Below are positions 1-6,745 of a stretch of 12,848 nt of DNA, in pieces; the stretch's first letter is position 1, and each line of letters begins with the position of its first letter. The DNA is taken from contig DCRR01000020.1 of assembly GCA_002325245.1 (NCBI GenBank), forward strand, positions 74,106 through 86,953, read 5' to 3'. A program made the translations under genes and the position numbers. This stretch comes from Microbacteriaceae bacterium UBA1487 (GTDB lineage: Bacteria > Actinomycetota > Actinomycetes > Actinomycetales > Microbacteriaceae). A model generated the notes under the pieces. That model had not been told where the DNA came from and made no database searches. It saw nothing but the letters and a program-made list of their open reading frames with translations.

Positions 1-5
1 GTTCG

Positions 6-1016
6 TTATTTTTGCTTCGGGTTTTCTGTGAGCGCGTTCGGACGCACGTCGGCCCCGCGTCGTGCATCCCGCCAGCCCCCGACGAGCACGGCGGCGGCCG
101 CCAGAACGGCGCCGACCGCGAGCACGATGGCGGCGACGAGGATCGGCCCGGACGGTGCGATGATCGACTGCCCAGCGAGCGCCTGCCAGGTGAGCAGCGC
201 GATGGCGCCCGCGTAGCTCGCGGTTGCCACGGCGACCAGCCCGAACCGCGTGCTCCCGTCGCGCAGCGCCGTGATCCGGGCGGAGAGAAGTTCGATCCCG
301 AGCAGGACGAGCGGGATCGCCTGCATTGCGTGCATGCCGATGAAGTGCGGCACGCGCAGGTCGCCGGCCTCGGTGCTCCAGCCGAGGAAGGGCAGCCCCG
401 GACCGCCGTCGGCGACGCCGACCGCGTGTGCTCCGGCGATCCCCTGGAAGTCGTTCAGCTGCTCGGCATTCGGGCCGGTCATGAAGAAGGCGAGGCCCAT
501 CCCCACGATGCCCAGGGCGACGCCCGCGCGCACGGCGAGGTTGCGCGCGCGGTCCGGTCCGGGGCTCGCGACGAGGCCGATCCCGACCAGCAGGGTCATG
601 ATCCAGACCACGACGATCGAGGCGGCCATGATCGACCACAGGGTCGTGGTGAGCGGGGTCGTCACATTGAAGTGGCTCGTCGAGCCGACCGCCGCGGCGC
701 CCACGATGATGACGATCTCGGCGAGGAGGCCGACGACGGCGATTGTGCCCGCCGTTTCGGCCAGTCGGCGCCGACGCTGCACGAGGCCGATGAGCCAGGC
801 GAGCGTGAGCGAGAAGATCGCGATCGAGATCGTGAACTTGAGCGGCTTGAACCAGGCGTTCTGCCCGAGGATCTCCCGGGGGTCGACGATCGCCAGCACT
901 CCGGATGCGACCGCGAGCGCCGCCATCAGCGCGGTGAGGGCGAGCAGGGGGCGATGCCAGCGCACGGGGCGCGGCAGGCGGAGTCGGGTGTGCTGCGGTG
1001 CGGGGTCGGCATTCAT
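6..1016 (-). CDS. Multi-pass membrane protein of unknown function, coupled to merR
   Basis: This 336-residue protein has a short basic N-terminus and about eight hydrophobic segments separated by short loops, so it is an integral membrane protein. Two stretches look like conserved motifs: NAWFKPLKF (about 53-61), after the first membrane span, and PHFIGMHAMQ (about 224-233). Charged and His residues beside membrane helices could bind a ligand or cofactor, but I know no function. The start ATG at 1016 overlaps the merR stop codon as ATGA, so translation is probably coupled and the pair forms one operon. A GGAG lies about 10 bases upstream. The C-terminus is hydrophilic. No transporter or enzyme motif is visible. 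Existence of the gene is near certain; its role is open. Confidence 0.85.
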   Translation of the reverse strand: MNADPAPQHTRLRLPRPVRWHRPLLALTALMAALAVASGVLAIVDPREILGQNAWFKPLKFTISIAIFSLTLAWLIGLVQRRRRLAETAGTIAVVGLLAEIVIIVGAAAVGSTSHFNVTTPLTTTLWSIMAASIVVVWIMTLLVGIGLVASPGPDRARNLAVRAGVALGIVGMGLAFFMTGPNAEQLNDFQGIAGAHAVGVADGGPGLPFLGWSTEAGDLRVPHFIGMHAMQAIPLVLLGIELLSARITALRDGSTRFGLVAVATASYAGAIALLTWQALAGQSIIAPSGPILVAAIVLAVGAVLAAAAVLVGGWRDARRGADVRPNALTENPKQK

Positions 1017-1645
1017 GGGCAGGCGTCTCCGTTCGGGTCGAGTGCGGTGGAGGCGAGGTGCTGCTGGGCCATGCGGCGCAGTCCCGCCACGAGGGTGTCG
1101 CCGAGCACGGTGCCGACGACCGCCGTCTCGGCTGCCGTGGCGCGGTCGCCCGCCAGGGGCGTCACGCCGAGGTCGGCCGCGGCGATGGCCTCCGCCGCGT
1201 CGAGGTAGCCCGGCAGTGCATCCGCGAGATCGTCGCGGCCCAGTTCGGAATAGCGGTCGAGGATGCCGGCGGCGAGGTCGACTCCGGGGTTGTTCGGGTG
1301 AACGCGCCAGCCGCGCGCGGCCGCGAGCTCGAGCAGCCGGGCGCGGGATTCGGGGGAGGCGGGGCTGTCGGCCCCGGCGATGGCGCCCTGGGCGATGCCG
1401 AGAGTGTCGTAGACCGGCAGGCTGTCGTCGTCGATAGCCGTGAGCACGGTGCGGGCGTGGGCGATCGTGAGACCGCCGGCCTCGATCAGGGCGCGCAGCA
1501 GACGCAGGCGCGCGAGGTGCTGTTCGCTGTAGTCGGTCTGGTTGTAGCCGGTGCGCTCGCCCGCGGGCAGCAGCCCCTCGCGCGTGTAGTACTTGATCGA
1601 CGCCATGGAGACGCCGCTGCGCTGGCTGAGTTCGGAGATCCGCAT
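1013..1645 (-). CDS. MerR-family transcriptional regulator
   Basis: This 210-residue protein begins with a MerR-type winged-helix DNA-binding domain (RISELSQRSGVSMASIKYYTREGLL, residues about 2-26). The basic wing and helices continue to about residue 75 (GERTGYNQTDYSE, then LRLLRALIEAGGLTI). The rest is a helical, Ala-rich effector or dimerisation part with no Cys pair, which argues against the metal-sensing MerR class. The effector is unknown. The ATG at 1645 has no Shine-Dalgarno sequence but lies six bases after a TATGCT -10 element, so the mRNA is probably leaderless. The gene overlaps the downstream membrane-protein gene by 4 bp and diverges from a DUF2834 gene. A perfect inverted repeat upstream is a good candidate for its own operator. 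Confidence 0.9.
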   Translation of the reverse strand: MRISELSQRSGVSMASIKYYTREGLLPAGERTGYNQTDYSEQHLARLRLLRALIEAGGLTIAHARTVLTAIDDDSLPVYDTLGIAQGAIAGADSPASPESRARLLELAAARGWRVHPNNPGVDLAAGILDRYSELGRDDLADALPGYLDAAEAIAAADLGVTPLAGDRATAAETAVVGTVLGDTLVAGLRRMAQQHLASTALDPNGDACP

Positions 1646-1666
1646 GTCGATAGCATAACTATCGAC
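1646..1666. promoter_or_regulatory. Inverted repeat, probable MerR operator
   Basis: Arms GTCGATAG (1646-1653) and CTATCGAC (1659-1666) are perfectly complementary around a 5-bp spacer. A third half-site, CTATCAAC, lies at 1674-1681. The repeat covers the merR -10 and the -35 of the divergent DUF2834 gene, so a bound protein could control both. That the adjacent MerR protein binds here is inferred from position and symmetry. Confidence 0.6.
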
Positions 1667-1680
1667 AGCACGGCTATCAA
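1646..1680 (-). promoter_or_regulatory. merR promoter, leaderless type
   Basis: On the minus strand a TTGATA -35 (1680-1675; 5/6 match to TTGACA) and a TATGCT -10 (1657-1652) are separated by 17 bp. Six bases then lead directly to the ATG at 1645. This places the transcription start at or beside the A of the start codon. It is one of the best sigma-70-type matches in the window. Confidence 0.7.
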
Positions 1681-1690
1681 CCCTTAGAGT
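1662..1690 (+). promoter_or_regulatory. Promoter of the DUF2834 gene, leaderless type
   Basis: TCGACA (1662-1667; 5/6 match to TTGACA), a 17-bp spacer and TAGAGT (1685-1690) are followed by six bases (GGCGAG) and the ATG at 1697. It overlaps the merR promoter on the other strand: each -35 lies inside the spacer of the other. Confidence 0.7.
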
Positions 1691-1696
1691 GGCGAG

Positions 1697-2050
1697 ATGA
1701 CTCGCAGCTCTCGCACCCGACTCGGACTCGCGCTCGTCTGGTTCGCGCTCGCCTCCCTCGGCCTCGTCGGAACCTGGTACTTCAATCTCAGCTTCTTCGC
1801 TGCCGGGGAGAGTGCCGACTACCTCGGCGCCTGGTTCGCCAACGACGCCAGTGCCTCGGCCGCCGTCGACCTGATCGTGGTGGCCTCGGCGGCCGGCATC
1901 TTCATGGTCGTCGACGGAATCCGACTCGGCTGGGCGCGCTGGATCTGGGTGCTCGTGGTGCTGAGCTTCGCGATCGCGATCGCCTTCGCCTTCCCGCTCT
2001 ACCTCGGGCTGCGGGAGCTCGCGCTGCGACGGCGCACGTCGGGCGACTAG
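1697..2050 (+). CDS. DUF2834-like small membrane protein
   Basis: This 117-residue protein has three predicted membrane helices: about 10-28, 55-74 and 80-105. The pattern GTWYFNLSFF after helix 1, then a short Ala/Ser/Asn loop (FANDASASAAVDL), matches what I recall of the DUF2834 family, whose function is unknown. The length fits that family. A clear promoter places the start codon six bases after the -10, which fixes the start at 1697. It is divergent from merR and shares its regulatory region. Its stop codon overlaps that of the convergent mntR gene in a CTAG, leaving no room for a separate terminator. Confidence 0.85.
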   Translation: MTRSSRTRLGLALVWFALASLGLVGTWYFNLSFFAAGESADYLGAWFANDASASAAVDLIVVASAAGIFMVVDGIRLGWARWIWVLVVLSFAIAIAFAFPLYLGLRELALRRRTSGD

Positions 2051-2709
2051 GCGGCGATCACGAGGATCGCCGCGGCCGCACGCTCGCCGAGGGACAGCTC
2101 GAGCTCGCCCAGGTGCACCGTGATCGTGCCCGCGACGGGTTCGCGACGCGCGACGCGCAGGTGCGCATCCAGGACGATGCCGGCCGTCTCGAGGTAGCGC
2201 AGCAGCTCCGGGTCAGCATCCGAGACCCGGGCGATGCGCACCGCGGCGCCCTCCTCGGCGGCGAGCAGAGGGATGCCCGCGAAGTCCGGCAGGGTGCCGT
2301 CGCGACGCGGAATCGGGTCGCCGTGCGGGTCGCGCTCCGGGTTGCCGAGCTGCGCCGCCACGGCGTCGACGAAGCGATCCGAGACGGCGTGCTCGAGCAC
2401 CTCGGCCTCGTCGTGCACCTCGTCCCAGGCGTAGCCGAGCTCTTCCACCAGGAAGGTCTCGATCACGCGATGTTTGCGCACCATGGCCACGGCGATCCGC
2501 TCGCCCTCGGCGCTCAGCGCGATCGCGCTGTAGGGGGCGTGCGTCACCAGGCCTCGGGCGGTGAGCTTGCGGACCGCCTCCGAGACCGAGGAGGCGGCGA
2601 GACCGAGCCGCGCCGCGAGCACGCTCACCGTGACCGGCTGGGTGCTCCACTCGGCGGCGTTCCAGATCGCCTTGAGGTAGTTCTCGGTCTGGGTCGAGTT
2701 CTCCGTCAT
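2047..2709 (-). CDS. mntR: Manganese-responsive DtxR-family repressor MntR
   Basis: This 220-residue protein has the three-part DtxR/IdeR layout: an N-terminal winged helix (about 8-65), a metal-binding and dimerisation domain (about 70-145) and a C-terminal FeoA/SH3-like domain (about 150-220). The segment DEAEVLEHAVSDR (100-112) matches the metal site of the family. Glu103 takes the place of DtxR Cys102 and aligns with Glu99 of Bacillus MntR, pointing to manganese rather than iron. E106, H107 and H80 are also present. The position that is Asp8 in Bacillus MntR is Asn10 here. From memory the protein closely resembles mycobacterial MntR. The ATG at 2709 overlaps the permease stop (ATGA) and follows GGAGGG. 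A longer open frame to 2871 merely shadows the permease. As last gene of the operon it probably feeds back on it. Confidence 0.9.
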   Translation of the reverse strand: MTENSTQTENYLKAIWNAAEWSTQPVTVSVLAARLGLAASSVSEAVRKLTARGLVTHAPYSAIALSAEGERIAVAMVRKHRVIETFLVEELGYAWDEVHDEAEVLEHAVSDRFVDAVAAQLGNPERDPHGDPIPRRDGTLPDFAGIPLLAAEEGAAVRIARVSDADPELLRYLETAGIVLDAHLRVARREPVAGTITVHLGELELSLGERAAAAILVIAA

Positions 2710-3602
2710 CGTCCCTCCGAGGCGTCGGTGGTGCGGGGCGGGGCGAGTCGCGCACGCCGGGCCGCGGCGAGGCGGGCCGCGAAGACCCCGTATCGCGGGC
2801 TGGCCAGGAACACGATGGTGAACAGCGTCCCCTGCGTCAGCACGACGAGCGCGCCGGGGGAGGCGTCCCACCAGTAGCTCAGGTAGATGCCGACGACGCT
2901 CGCGGTGACCGCGAGCGCGGGGGCGATGAGCAGCATTCGCCCGAAGCGGTCGGTCAGCAGCGACGCGGTCGCCCCCGGGATGATCAGCAGGGCCACCACC
3001 AGCACGACGCCGACGACCTGCAGCGCGACGACGGCGGTGAGCGCGAGCATGCCGAGCAGCAGCGCCCCGAGCAGGCGCGGCGAGAGCCCGATCGAGAAGG
3101 CGTGGGTGGGGTCGAAGGCGAACAGAGTGAGGTCGCGACGCTTGAGCAGCACGACGATCAGCACGATCGCGGCGAGCACCGCGATCTGGGCGAGCTCGGT
3201 CTGACTCACCCCGAGCACGTTGCCGAACACGATCTCCGCCAGATCGGTCTGGCTCGGCGTGACCGAGATGAGGGCGAGGCCGAGCGCGAACAGGGTGGTG
3301 AAGACGATGCCGATCGCGGCGTCCTCCTTGATGCGGCTGCGGTCGCGCACGATGCCGATGAGCCCCACCGCGAGGACGCCGAACACGACCGCGCCGAGCG
3401 CGAACGGCGCGCTCACGATGTAGGCGAGCACGACGCCCGGGAGCACGGCGTGCGAGACGGCGTCGCCCATGAGCGACCAGCCGATCAGCACGAGCCAGCA
3501 GCTCAGCAGCGCGCAGACGAGTGCGGCGATCGAGGTGGTGACGAGCGCCCGCACCATGAACTCGTAGCCGAGCGGCTCGAGGATGAAGTCGAGGGGGCTC
3601 AC
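2706..3602 (-). CDS. mntC: Mn/Zn-type ABC transporter permease (ABC-3 family)
   Basis: This 298-residue inner-membrane permease has eight to nine hydrophobic helices. Family landmarks include SLMGDAVSHAVLPG (about 43-56), IKEDAAIGIVF in a cytoplasmic loop that should contact the ATPase, and VGVVLVVALLIIPGA near the C-terminal third. It forms the channel for metal delivered by the binding protein. I chose the GTG at 3602: it follows GAAGGAG by seven bases, overlaps the ATPase stop as GTGA, and starts the conserved sequence. The frame stays open much further upstream but only as a shadow of the ATPase gene. The C-terminal tail is rich in Arg and Ala. The transported ion is inferred to be Mn2+ from the binding protein and MntR. 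Confidence 0.93.
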   Translation of the reverse strand: MSPLDFILEPLGYEFMVRALVTTSIAALVCALLSCWLVLIGWSLMGDAVSHAVLPGVVLAYIVSAPFALGAVVFGVLAVGLIGIVRDRSRIKEDAAIGIVFTTLFALGLALISVTPSQTDLAEIVFGNVLGVSQTELAQIAVLAAIVLIVVLLKRRDLTLFAFDPTHAFSIGLSPRLLGALLLGMLALTAVVALQVVGVVLVVALLIIPGATASLLTDRFGRMLLIAPALAVTASVVGIYLSYWWDASPGALVVLTQGTLFTIVFLASPRYGVFAARLAAARRARLAPPRTTDASEGR

Positions 3603-4354
3603 GCGAGGTCTCCTTCGCGCTCGGTGCCGAGCCCGAAGGCGCGTGCCAGGTTCTCGGGCTTCAGCACCTCGGCGGTCGGTGCGTGCAACAGCACTCGGCC
3701 GAGCAGCAGGATCGCCTCGTCGGCGAGGGTGGGAAGCGCGTGCAGGTCGTGCGTCGCGACGATGACCGAGCGGCCGTCCTCGGCCAGTTCGCGCAGCAGC
3801 CGCACGATGAGGCGCTCGCTGCGGCGGTCGACGCCGGCGAAGGGCTCGTCGAGAAGCAGGATCCGGGCGTCCTGCGCGAGCGCCCGCGCGACGAAGGTGC
3901 GCTTGCGCTGCCCGCCGGAGAGGGTGCCGATCGGGCGGTCGGCGAGGCCGCCGAGCTCGACGCGGGCCAGAGCGCTCGCGACGGCGTCCCGGTCGGTCGG
4001 GCGGGGGCGGCGGGTGAGGCCGAGGCGGCCGTAGCGGCCCATCATCACGACGTCGCCGACGGTGACCGGGAAGCGGGGATCGATGTCGTCGGACTGCGGC
4101 ACCGAGGCGACCAGTCCGCGTCGGCGTGCCTGCTCGGGCGGCAGCCCGCCCAGCCGGACCGTGCCGCGGTCGGCGCGCACCGCTCCGAGTGCCACCTTGA
4201 ACAGCGTCGACTTGCCGGCGCCGTTCATGCCGATCAGCCCGCACACGCGTCCCGGCTCGACGCGCAGCTCGGTGACGTCGAGCGCGAGCAGGTCGCCGTA
4301 GTGCACGGCGACATCGCGCAGCTCGAGCGCCGAGGCGAGGGCGGTCTGGCTCAT
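3599..4354 (-). CDS. mntB: Mn/Zn-type ABC transporter ATP-binding protein
   Basis: This 251-residue ABC ATPase has all catalytic motifs: Walker A GMNGAGKST (42-50), Q-loop Gln87 (SVPQSDDID), signature LSGGQRKR (145-152), Walker B ILLLDE (165-170) and the switch His202 (ATHDLH). MMGRYGR in the middle is typical of the metal-chelate and manganese branch of the family. It powers import through the permease encoded next to it. The ATG at 4354 overlaps the binding-protein stop (ATGA), and the 3' end overlaps the permease start, so the stoichiometric partners are translationally coupled. The length is normal and nothing is missing. Confidence 0.94.
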   Translation of the reverse strand: MSQTALASALELRDVAVHYGDLLALDVTELRVEPGRVCGLIGMNGAGKSTLFKVALGAVRADRGTVRLGGLPPEQARRRGLVASVPQSDDIDPRFPVTVGDVVMMGRYGRLGLTRRPRPTDRDAVASALARVELGGLADRPIGTLSGGQRKRTFVARALAQDARILLLDEPFAGVDRRSERLIVRLLRELAEDGRSVIVATHDLHALPTLADEAILLLGRVLLHAPTAEVLKPENLARAFGLGTEREGDLA

Positions 4355-5286
4355 GCCTCCGTTCCGCTCAGTCCGGCGATGATGAGGTCGACGTCGTGGC
4401 GCAGCAGCTCCAGGTAGGTGGGCACCGGGCCGTCCGCCTCGGAGAGCGAGTCGACGTAGAGCGTGCCGCCGAAGGTCGCGCCGGTTGCCTCGACCACCTG
4501 CTGCATGGCGCGGTCCGAGACGGTCGACTCGCAGAACACCGCGGGCACGTCGTTCTCGGTGACGAAGTCGATGACGGCGGCGATCTGCTGCGGCGTCGCC
4601 TCCTGCTCGGCGTTGACCGGCCACAGATACTGCTCGGTGAGTCCGGCATCCCGAGCCAGGTAGCTGAACGCGCCCTCGCACGTCACGAGCGCGCGGTGGT
4701 TCTCGGGCAGCCCGTCCAGCGCCGTGAGCAGCTCGTCGTGGAGGGCGCGCAGCTCGGCAGCGTAGTTCTCGGCGTTGCGCGTGAAGTCGTCGGCGTGGCT
4801 CGGGTCGAGCTCGGCGAACGCGGTCGCGATCGTCGCGATGTAGCTCTCCGCCTCGGTGGTCGACATCCAGGCGTGCGGATTGGGGGCGCCGGTGCCGCCG
4901 ATCGGGATGGGCGTGACGGTGTCGCCGAGAACGACGTGCGGCACCTCGAGCTGGTCGATGAACTGGGCGAACCAGGCCTCGAGTCCCAGCCCGTTGTCGA
5001 GGATGAGGTCGGCGCTTGCGGCGGTGCGCAGGTCACCGGGCGTCGGCTCGTAGCCGTGGATCTCGGAGCCGACCTTGGTGATCGACTCGACGCGGAGATG
5101 CTCGCCCGCGACGTTCTGCGCCAGATCGGCGAGCACGGTGAAGGTGGTGAGCACGACCGGGCGGTCGTCCGCGGGGTCAGGCGTCGAGCTGTCGGCGGTG
5201 CAGCCGCTCAGGCCGAGCGCGAAGGCGAGCCCGGTCGCGGCGACGAAGTTCGTACGGCGTCGCACCTGAGTCCAGAGTTTCGGCAT
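4351..5286 (-). CDS. mntA: Manganese-type ABC transporter substrate-binding lipoprotein
   Basis: This 311-residue cluster A-I binding protein has a basic N-terminus, a hydrophobic stretch and a lipobox LSGC with the acylated Cys29, so it is a membrane-anchored extracellular lipoprotein. The four metal ligands are visible: His77 (EIHGYEP), His138 (NPHAWMS), Glu204 (TCEGAFSYLARDAGL) and Asp279 (YVDSLS). The His-His-Glu-Asp set and its spacing match pneumococcal PsaA (67/139/205/280, from memory) and favour Mn2+. Zinc-type ZnuA has a third His and a His-rich loop, both absent here. The ATG at 5286 lacks a Shine-Dalgarno sequence but sits six bases after a TAGAGT -10. A GTG seven codons later (5265) would also give a normal signal peptide and cannot be excluded. 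Confidence 0.93.
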   Translation of the reverse strand: MPKLWTQVRRRTNFVAATGLAFALGLSGCTADSSTPDPADDRPVVLTTFTVLADLAQNVAGEHLRVESITKVGSEIHGYEPTPGDLRTAASADLILDNGLGLEAWFAQFIDQLEVPHVVLGDTVTPIPIGGTGAPNPHAWMSTTEAESYIATIATAFAELDPSHADDFTRNAENYAAELRALHDELLTALDGLPENHRALVTCEGAFSYLARDAGLTEQYLWPVNAEQEATPQQIAAVIDFVTENDVPAVFCESTVSDRAMQQVVEATGATFGGTLYVDSLSEADGPVPTYLELLRHDVDLIIAGLSGTEA

Positions 5287-5297
5287 ACCGAAACTCT
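5274..5297. promoter_or_regulatory. 24-bp perfect inverted repeat, probable MntR operator
   Basis: Arms AGAGTTTCGG (5274-5283) and CCGAAACTCT (5288-5297) are perfectly complementary around the 4-bp spacer that contains the mntA start codon. The repeat covers most of the mntA -10 and the predicted transcription start. A DtxR-family dimer binding here would block RNA polymerase. Assignment to MntR rests on operon context and symmetry, not on a known consensus. Confidence 0.7.
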
Positions 5298-5321
5298 AGA
5301 CGAGGTGGCGCGAACTATCGA
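5293..5321 (-). promoter_or_regulatory. mntABC-mntR promoter, leaderless type
   Basis: Minus strand: TCGATA (5321-5316; 4/6 match to TTGACA), a 17-bp spacer and TAGAGT (5298-5293), then six bases to the ATG at 5286. The -35 touches the 3' end of the upstream gene. The probable MntR operator overlaps the -10. Confidence 0.6.
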
Positions 5322-5893
5322 GCGCTCTCGTCCTCCGGCAGCGCGGCGAGCCAGTCGCCCCACCACGCCTTCCAGCGGTCCGCGTCGTCGGCCGTCGCGA
5401 GGCGCTCGTGCGTGACGGTCAGGCGGGTGCGGCCCCCGGCGAGCGGATCGATCGCGAGCTGCACGACGCCGACCGGCTCCGCGCCGCGGGTCGCATCGAA
5501 CCGGGGCGACTTGACGCCCGGGCGCGAGCGCGGCGTCAGCGTGAGCTCGGGGATCAGCTCGACGCGGCGCGCATCATCCTCGATCGCGGCGCGCAGGCTC
5601 TCCACGGCCCAGCGGAGGGTGCGCGAGCGGCTCACCGAGAAGGTTCCGTCGGCCATCTGCCCCGGGAGGCGCAGTCCCGTGATGCGCTCGAAGCCGACCG
5701 TGACCGCCTGGGCCCACCAGGCATCCACGCCCTGCTCGTGAACCCAGCGGGCGATGGCCGGATGTCCGGCATTGCGGCCCGGACCGGCGTCGATGAGCTC
5801 GACCCACTCGTCCCAGCCGTGGCCGGTGCGCTCGCGGACCGCGTGGTCCGGGTGCTCCGGCTCTGACGCCCAGTTCGTGGAGTTCGCGCCCAT
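5315..5893 (-). CDS. SRPBCC-like (AHSA1-type) protein
   Basis: This 192-residue soluble protein has no signal peptide. The N-terminal third holds a Trp/His-rich helical pattern (HGWDEWVELIDA, HPAIARWVHEQGV, WWAQAVTVGFERITG; about 24-75). I recall that pattern from actinobacterial proteins annotated with SRPBCC or Hsp90-activator-like folds. The C-terminal two thirds alternates strands and ends with VQLAIDPLAGGRTRLTVTHERL and a Trp-rich helix (WKAWWGDWL), as in the START/SRPBCC fold, which encloses a hydrophobic pocket. The ligand is unknown. The ATG at 5893 has no Shine-Dalgarno sequence but lies six bases after a TAGCCT -10. The gene ends just before the mnt promoter. The family call is moderate. 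Confidence 0.7.
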   Translation of the reverse strand: MGANSTNWASEPEHPDHAVRERTGHGWDEWVELIDAGPGRNAGHPAIARWVHEQGVDAWWAQAVTVGFERITGLRLPGQMADGTFSVSRSRTLRWAVESLRAAIEDDARRVELIPELTLTPRSRPGVKSPRFDATRGAEPVGVVQLAIDPLAGGRTRLTVTHERLATADDADRWKAWWGDWLAALPEDESAR

Positions 5894-5899
5894 GTCGAC

Positions 5900-5929
5900 A
5901 GGCTAGAACACGTCGGGCGAGGGCGTCGA
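5900..5929 (-). promoter_or_regulatory. Promoter of the SRPBCC-like gene, leaderless type
   Basis: Minus strand: TAGCCT (5905-5900) followed by six bases (GTCGAC) and the ATG at 5893. A partial -35, TCGACG (5929-5924), lies 18 bp upstream. The TAG of the -10 is also the stop codon of the upstream winged-helix gene, so the promoter begins inside that gene. Confidence 0.5.
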
Positions 5930-6655
5930 GGCCCAGCGGATGGCGACGTCGGCGTGGCGGTCGAAGCGGTAGCCCGCCCCGCGCACCGTGCGGATGACGT
6001 CCTCGAAGGCGCCGAGCTTCGAGCGCAGCCGACGCACGTGCACGTCGATCGTGCGCTCGTTGGGGGTCTCCTCGTCGTCGGTGTCGCCCCACAGTGAGGA
6101 GATGATCTCGGCGCGGTCGATCGTGCGGCCCTCGCGCAGCACGAGGAACTGCAGGAGCTCGAACTCCTTGTAGGTGAGCGGCGCGACCTCGCCGTCGAGC
6201 AGCACTCGGCGGCGCGAGATGTCGATCACGACGCCCGCCTTCGGCTCCGGCGGCGGGGTCACCGCGGCGGCGGCCTGGCGCTGACGCGCGAGCGCGGCCG
6301 GGTCCTGCAGGGCGAGTCGCACGACATCGACGTCGCGTCCGCCGGCGCCCTCGGGAGCCAGTGCGACCGCGGCGTAGCTCTCGGCGCCGGGGGCGAGCTG
6401 GGCGACCAGGGCCTTCAGCTGGGTGACGATCGTGGGCAGGTCGGTGCCGGCCTCCGCCGCTTTGGCCTCGTCGATGCCGACGTAAAGGGCGAAGCCGCGC
6501 GCCTCAGTCCCGTCGGGGACGGCGCGGATGCGGGAGGGCGGTGTGGCCGGCTGCTCGTCGCGCGCGAGCGGCGGGGCGAGATCCGCGACCGGGCGGGGTC
6601 GCACGGGTGCGGGGGCGGGCGGCTTGCGGAGTGCGTCGAGGGTGGCGAGAGACAT
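5903..6655 (-). CDS. Orphan OmpR-type winged-helix regulator without receiver domain
   Basis: This 250-residue protein has a disordered Pro/Ala/Arg-rich N-terminus (1-50), a small globular alpha/beta part (about 53-118, from RGFALYVGIDEAK) and a Pro-rich linker. It ends with a complete OmpR/PhoB-type winged helix (about 141-232: LTYKEFELLQFLVL, RTIDVHVRRLRSKLG, IRTVRGAGYRF). The middle part does not show the Asp/Lys pattern of a receiver domain, so phosphorelay control is unlikely and the domain may sense something else. No kinase gene is nearby. I chose the ATG at 6655 because GAAGGA lies nine bases upstream. A GTG at 6703 (266 residues, GAGG upstream) is an alternative, and the frame stays open to 6793. 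The target genes are unknown. Confidence 0.85.
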   Translation of the reverse strand: MSLATLDALRKPPAPAPVRPRPVADLAPPLARDEQPATPPSRIRAVPDGTEARGFALYVGIDEAKAAEAGTDLPTIVTQLKALVAQLAPGAESYAAVALAPEGAGGRDVDVVRLALQDPAALARQRQAAAAVTPPPEPKAGVVIDISRRRVLLDGEVAPLTYKEFELLQFLVLREGRTIDRAEIISSLWGDTDDEETPNERTIDVHVRRLRSKLGAFEDVIRTVRGAGYRFDRHADVAIRWASTPSPDVF

Positions 6656-6745
6656 GTCGTCGAATCCTTCATTGGCGGGCGACGTGGGGCTGTGCTCATC
6701 CACGGTGGTTCGCCTCGCGAGAGTGGGAAGTGTGTGCAGGGTGGC

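Noticed and set aside
12..1208. 398-codon open frame on the plus strand
   Set aside because: It lies antisense to the membrane protein and merR, is rich in Arg/Asp/His without domains, and mirrors the codon pattern of the real genes.
2047..2050. CTAG shared by the stops of the DUF2834 gene and mntR as a regulatory signal
   Set aside because: CTAG naturally provides a TAG on both strands; it only shows how tightly the convergent genes are packed.
2710..2871. Longer start for mntR
   Set aside because: The extension lies inside the permease gene and shows no family similarity; the ATG at 2709 has the ATGA overlap and a GGAGGG.
3603..4244. N-terminal extension of the permease frame to 512 codons
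   Set aside because: The extra part overlaps the ATPase gene in another frame and is Arg/Pro-rich; conserved permease sequence begins at the GTG at 3602 with a good ribosome binding site.
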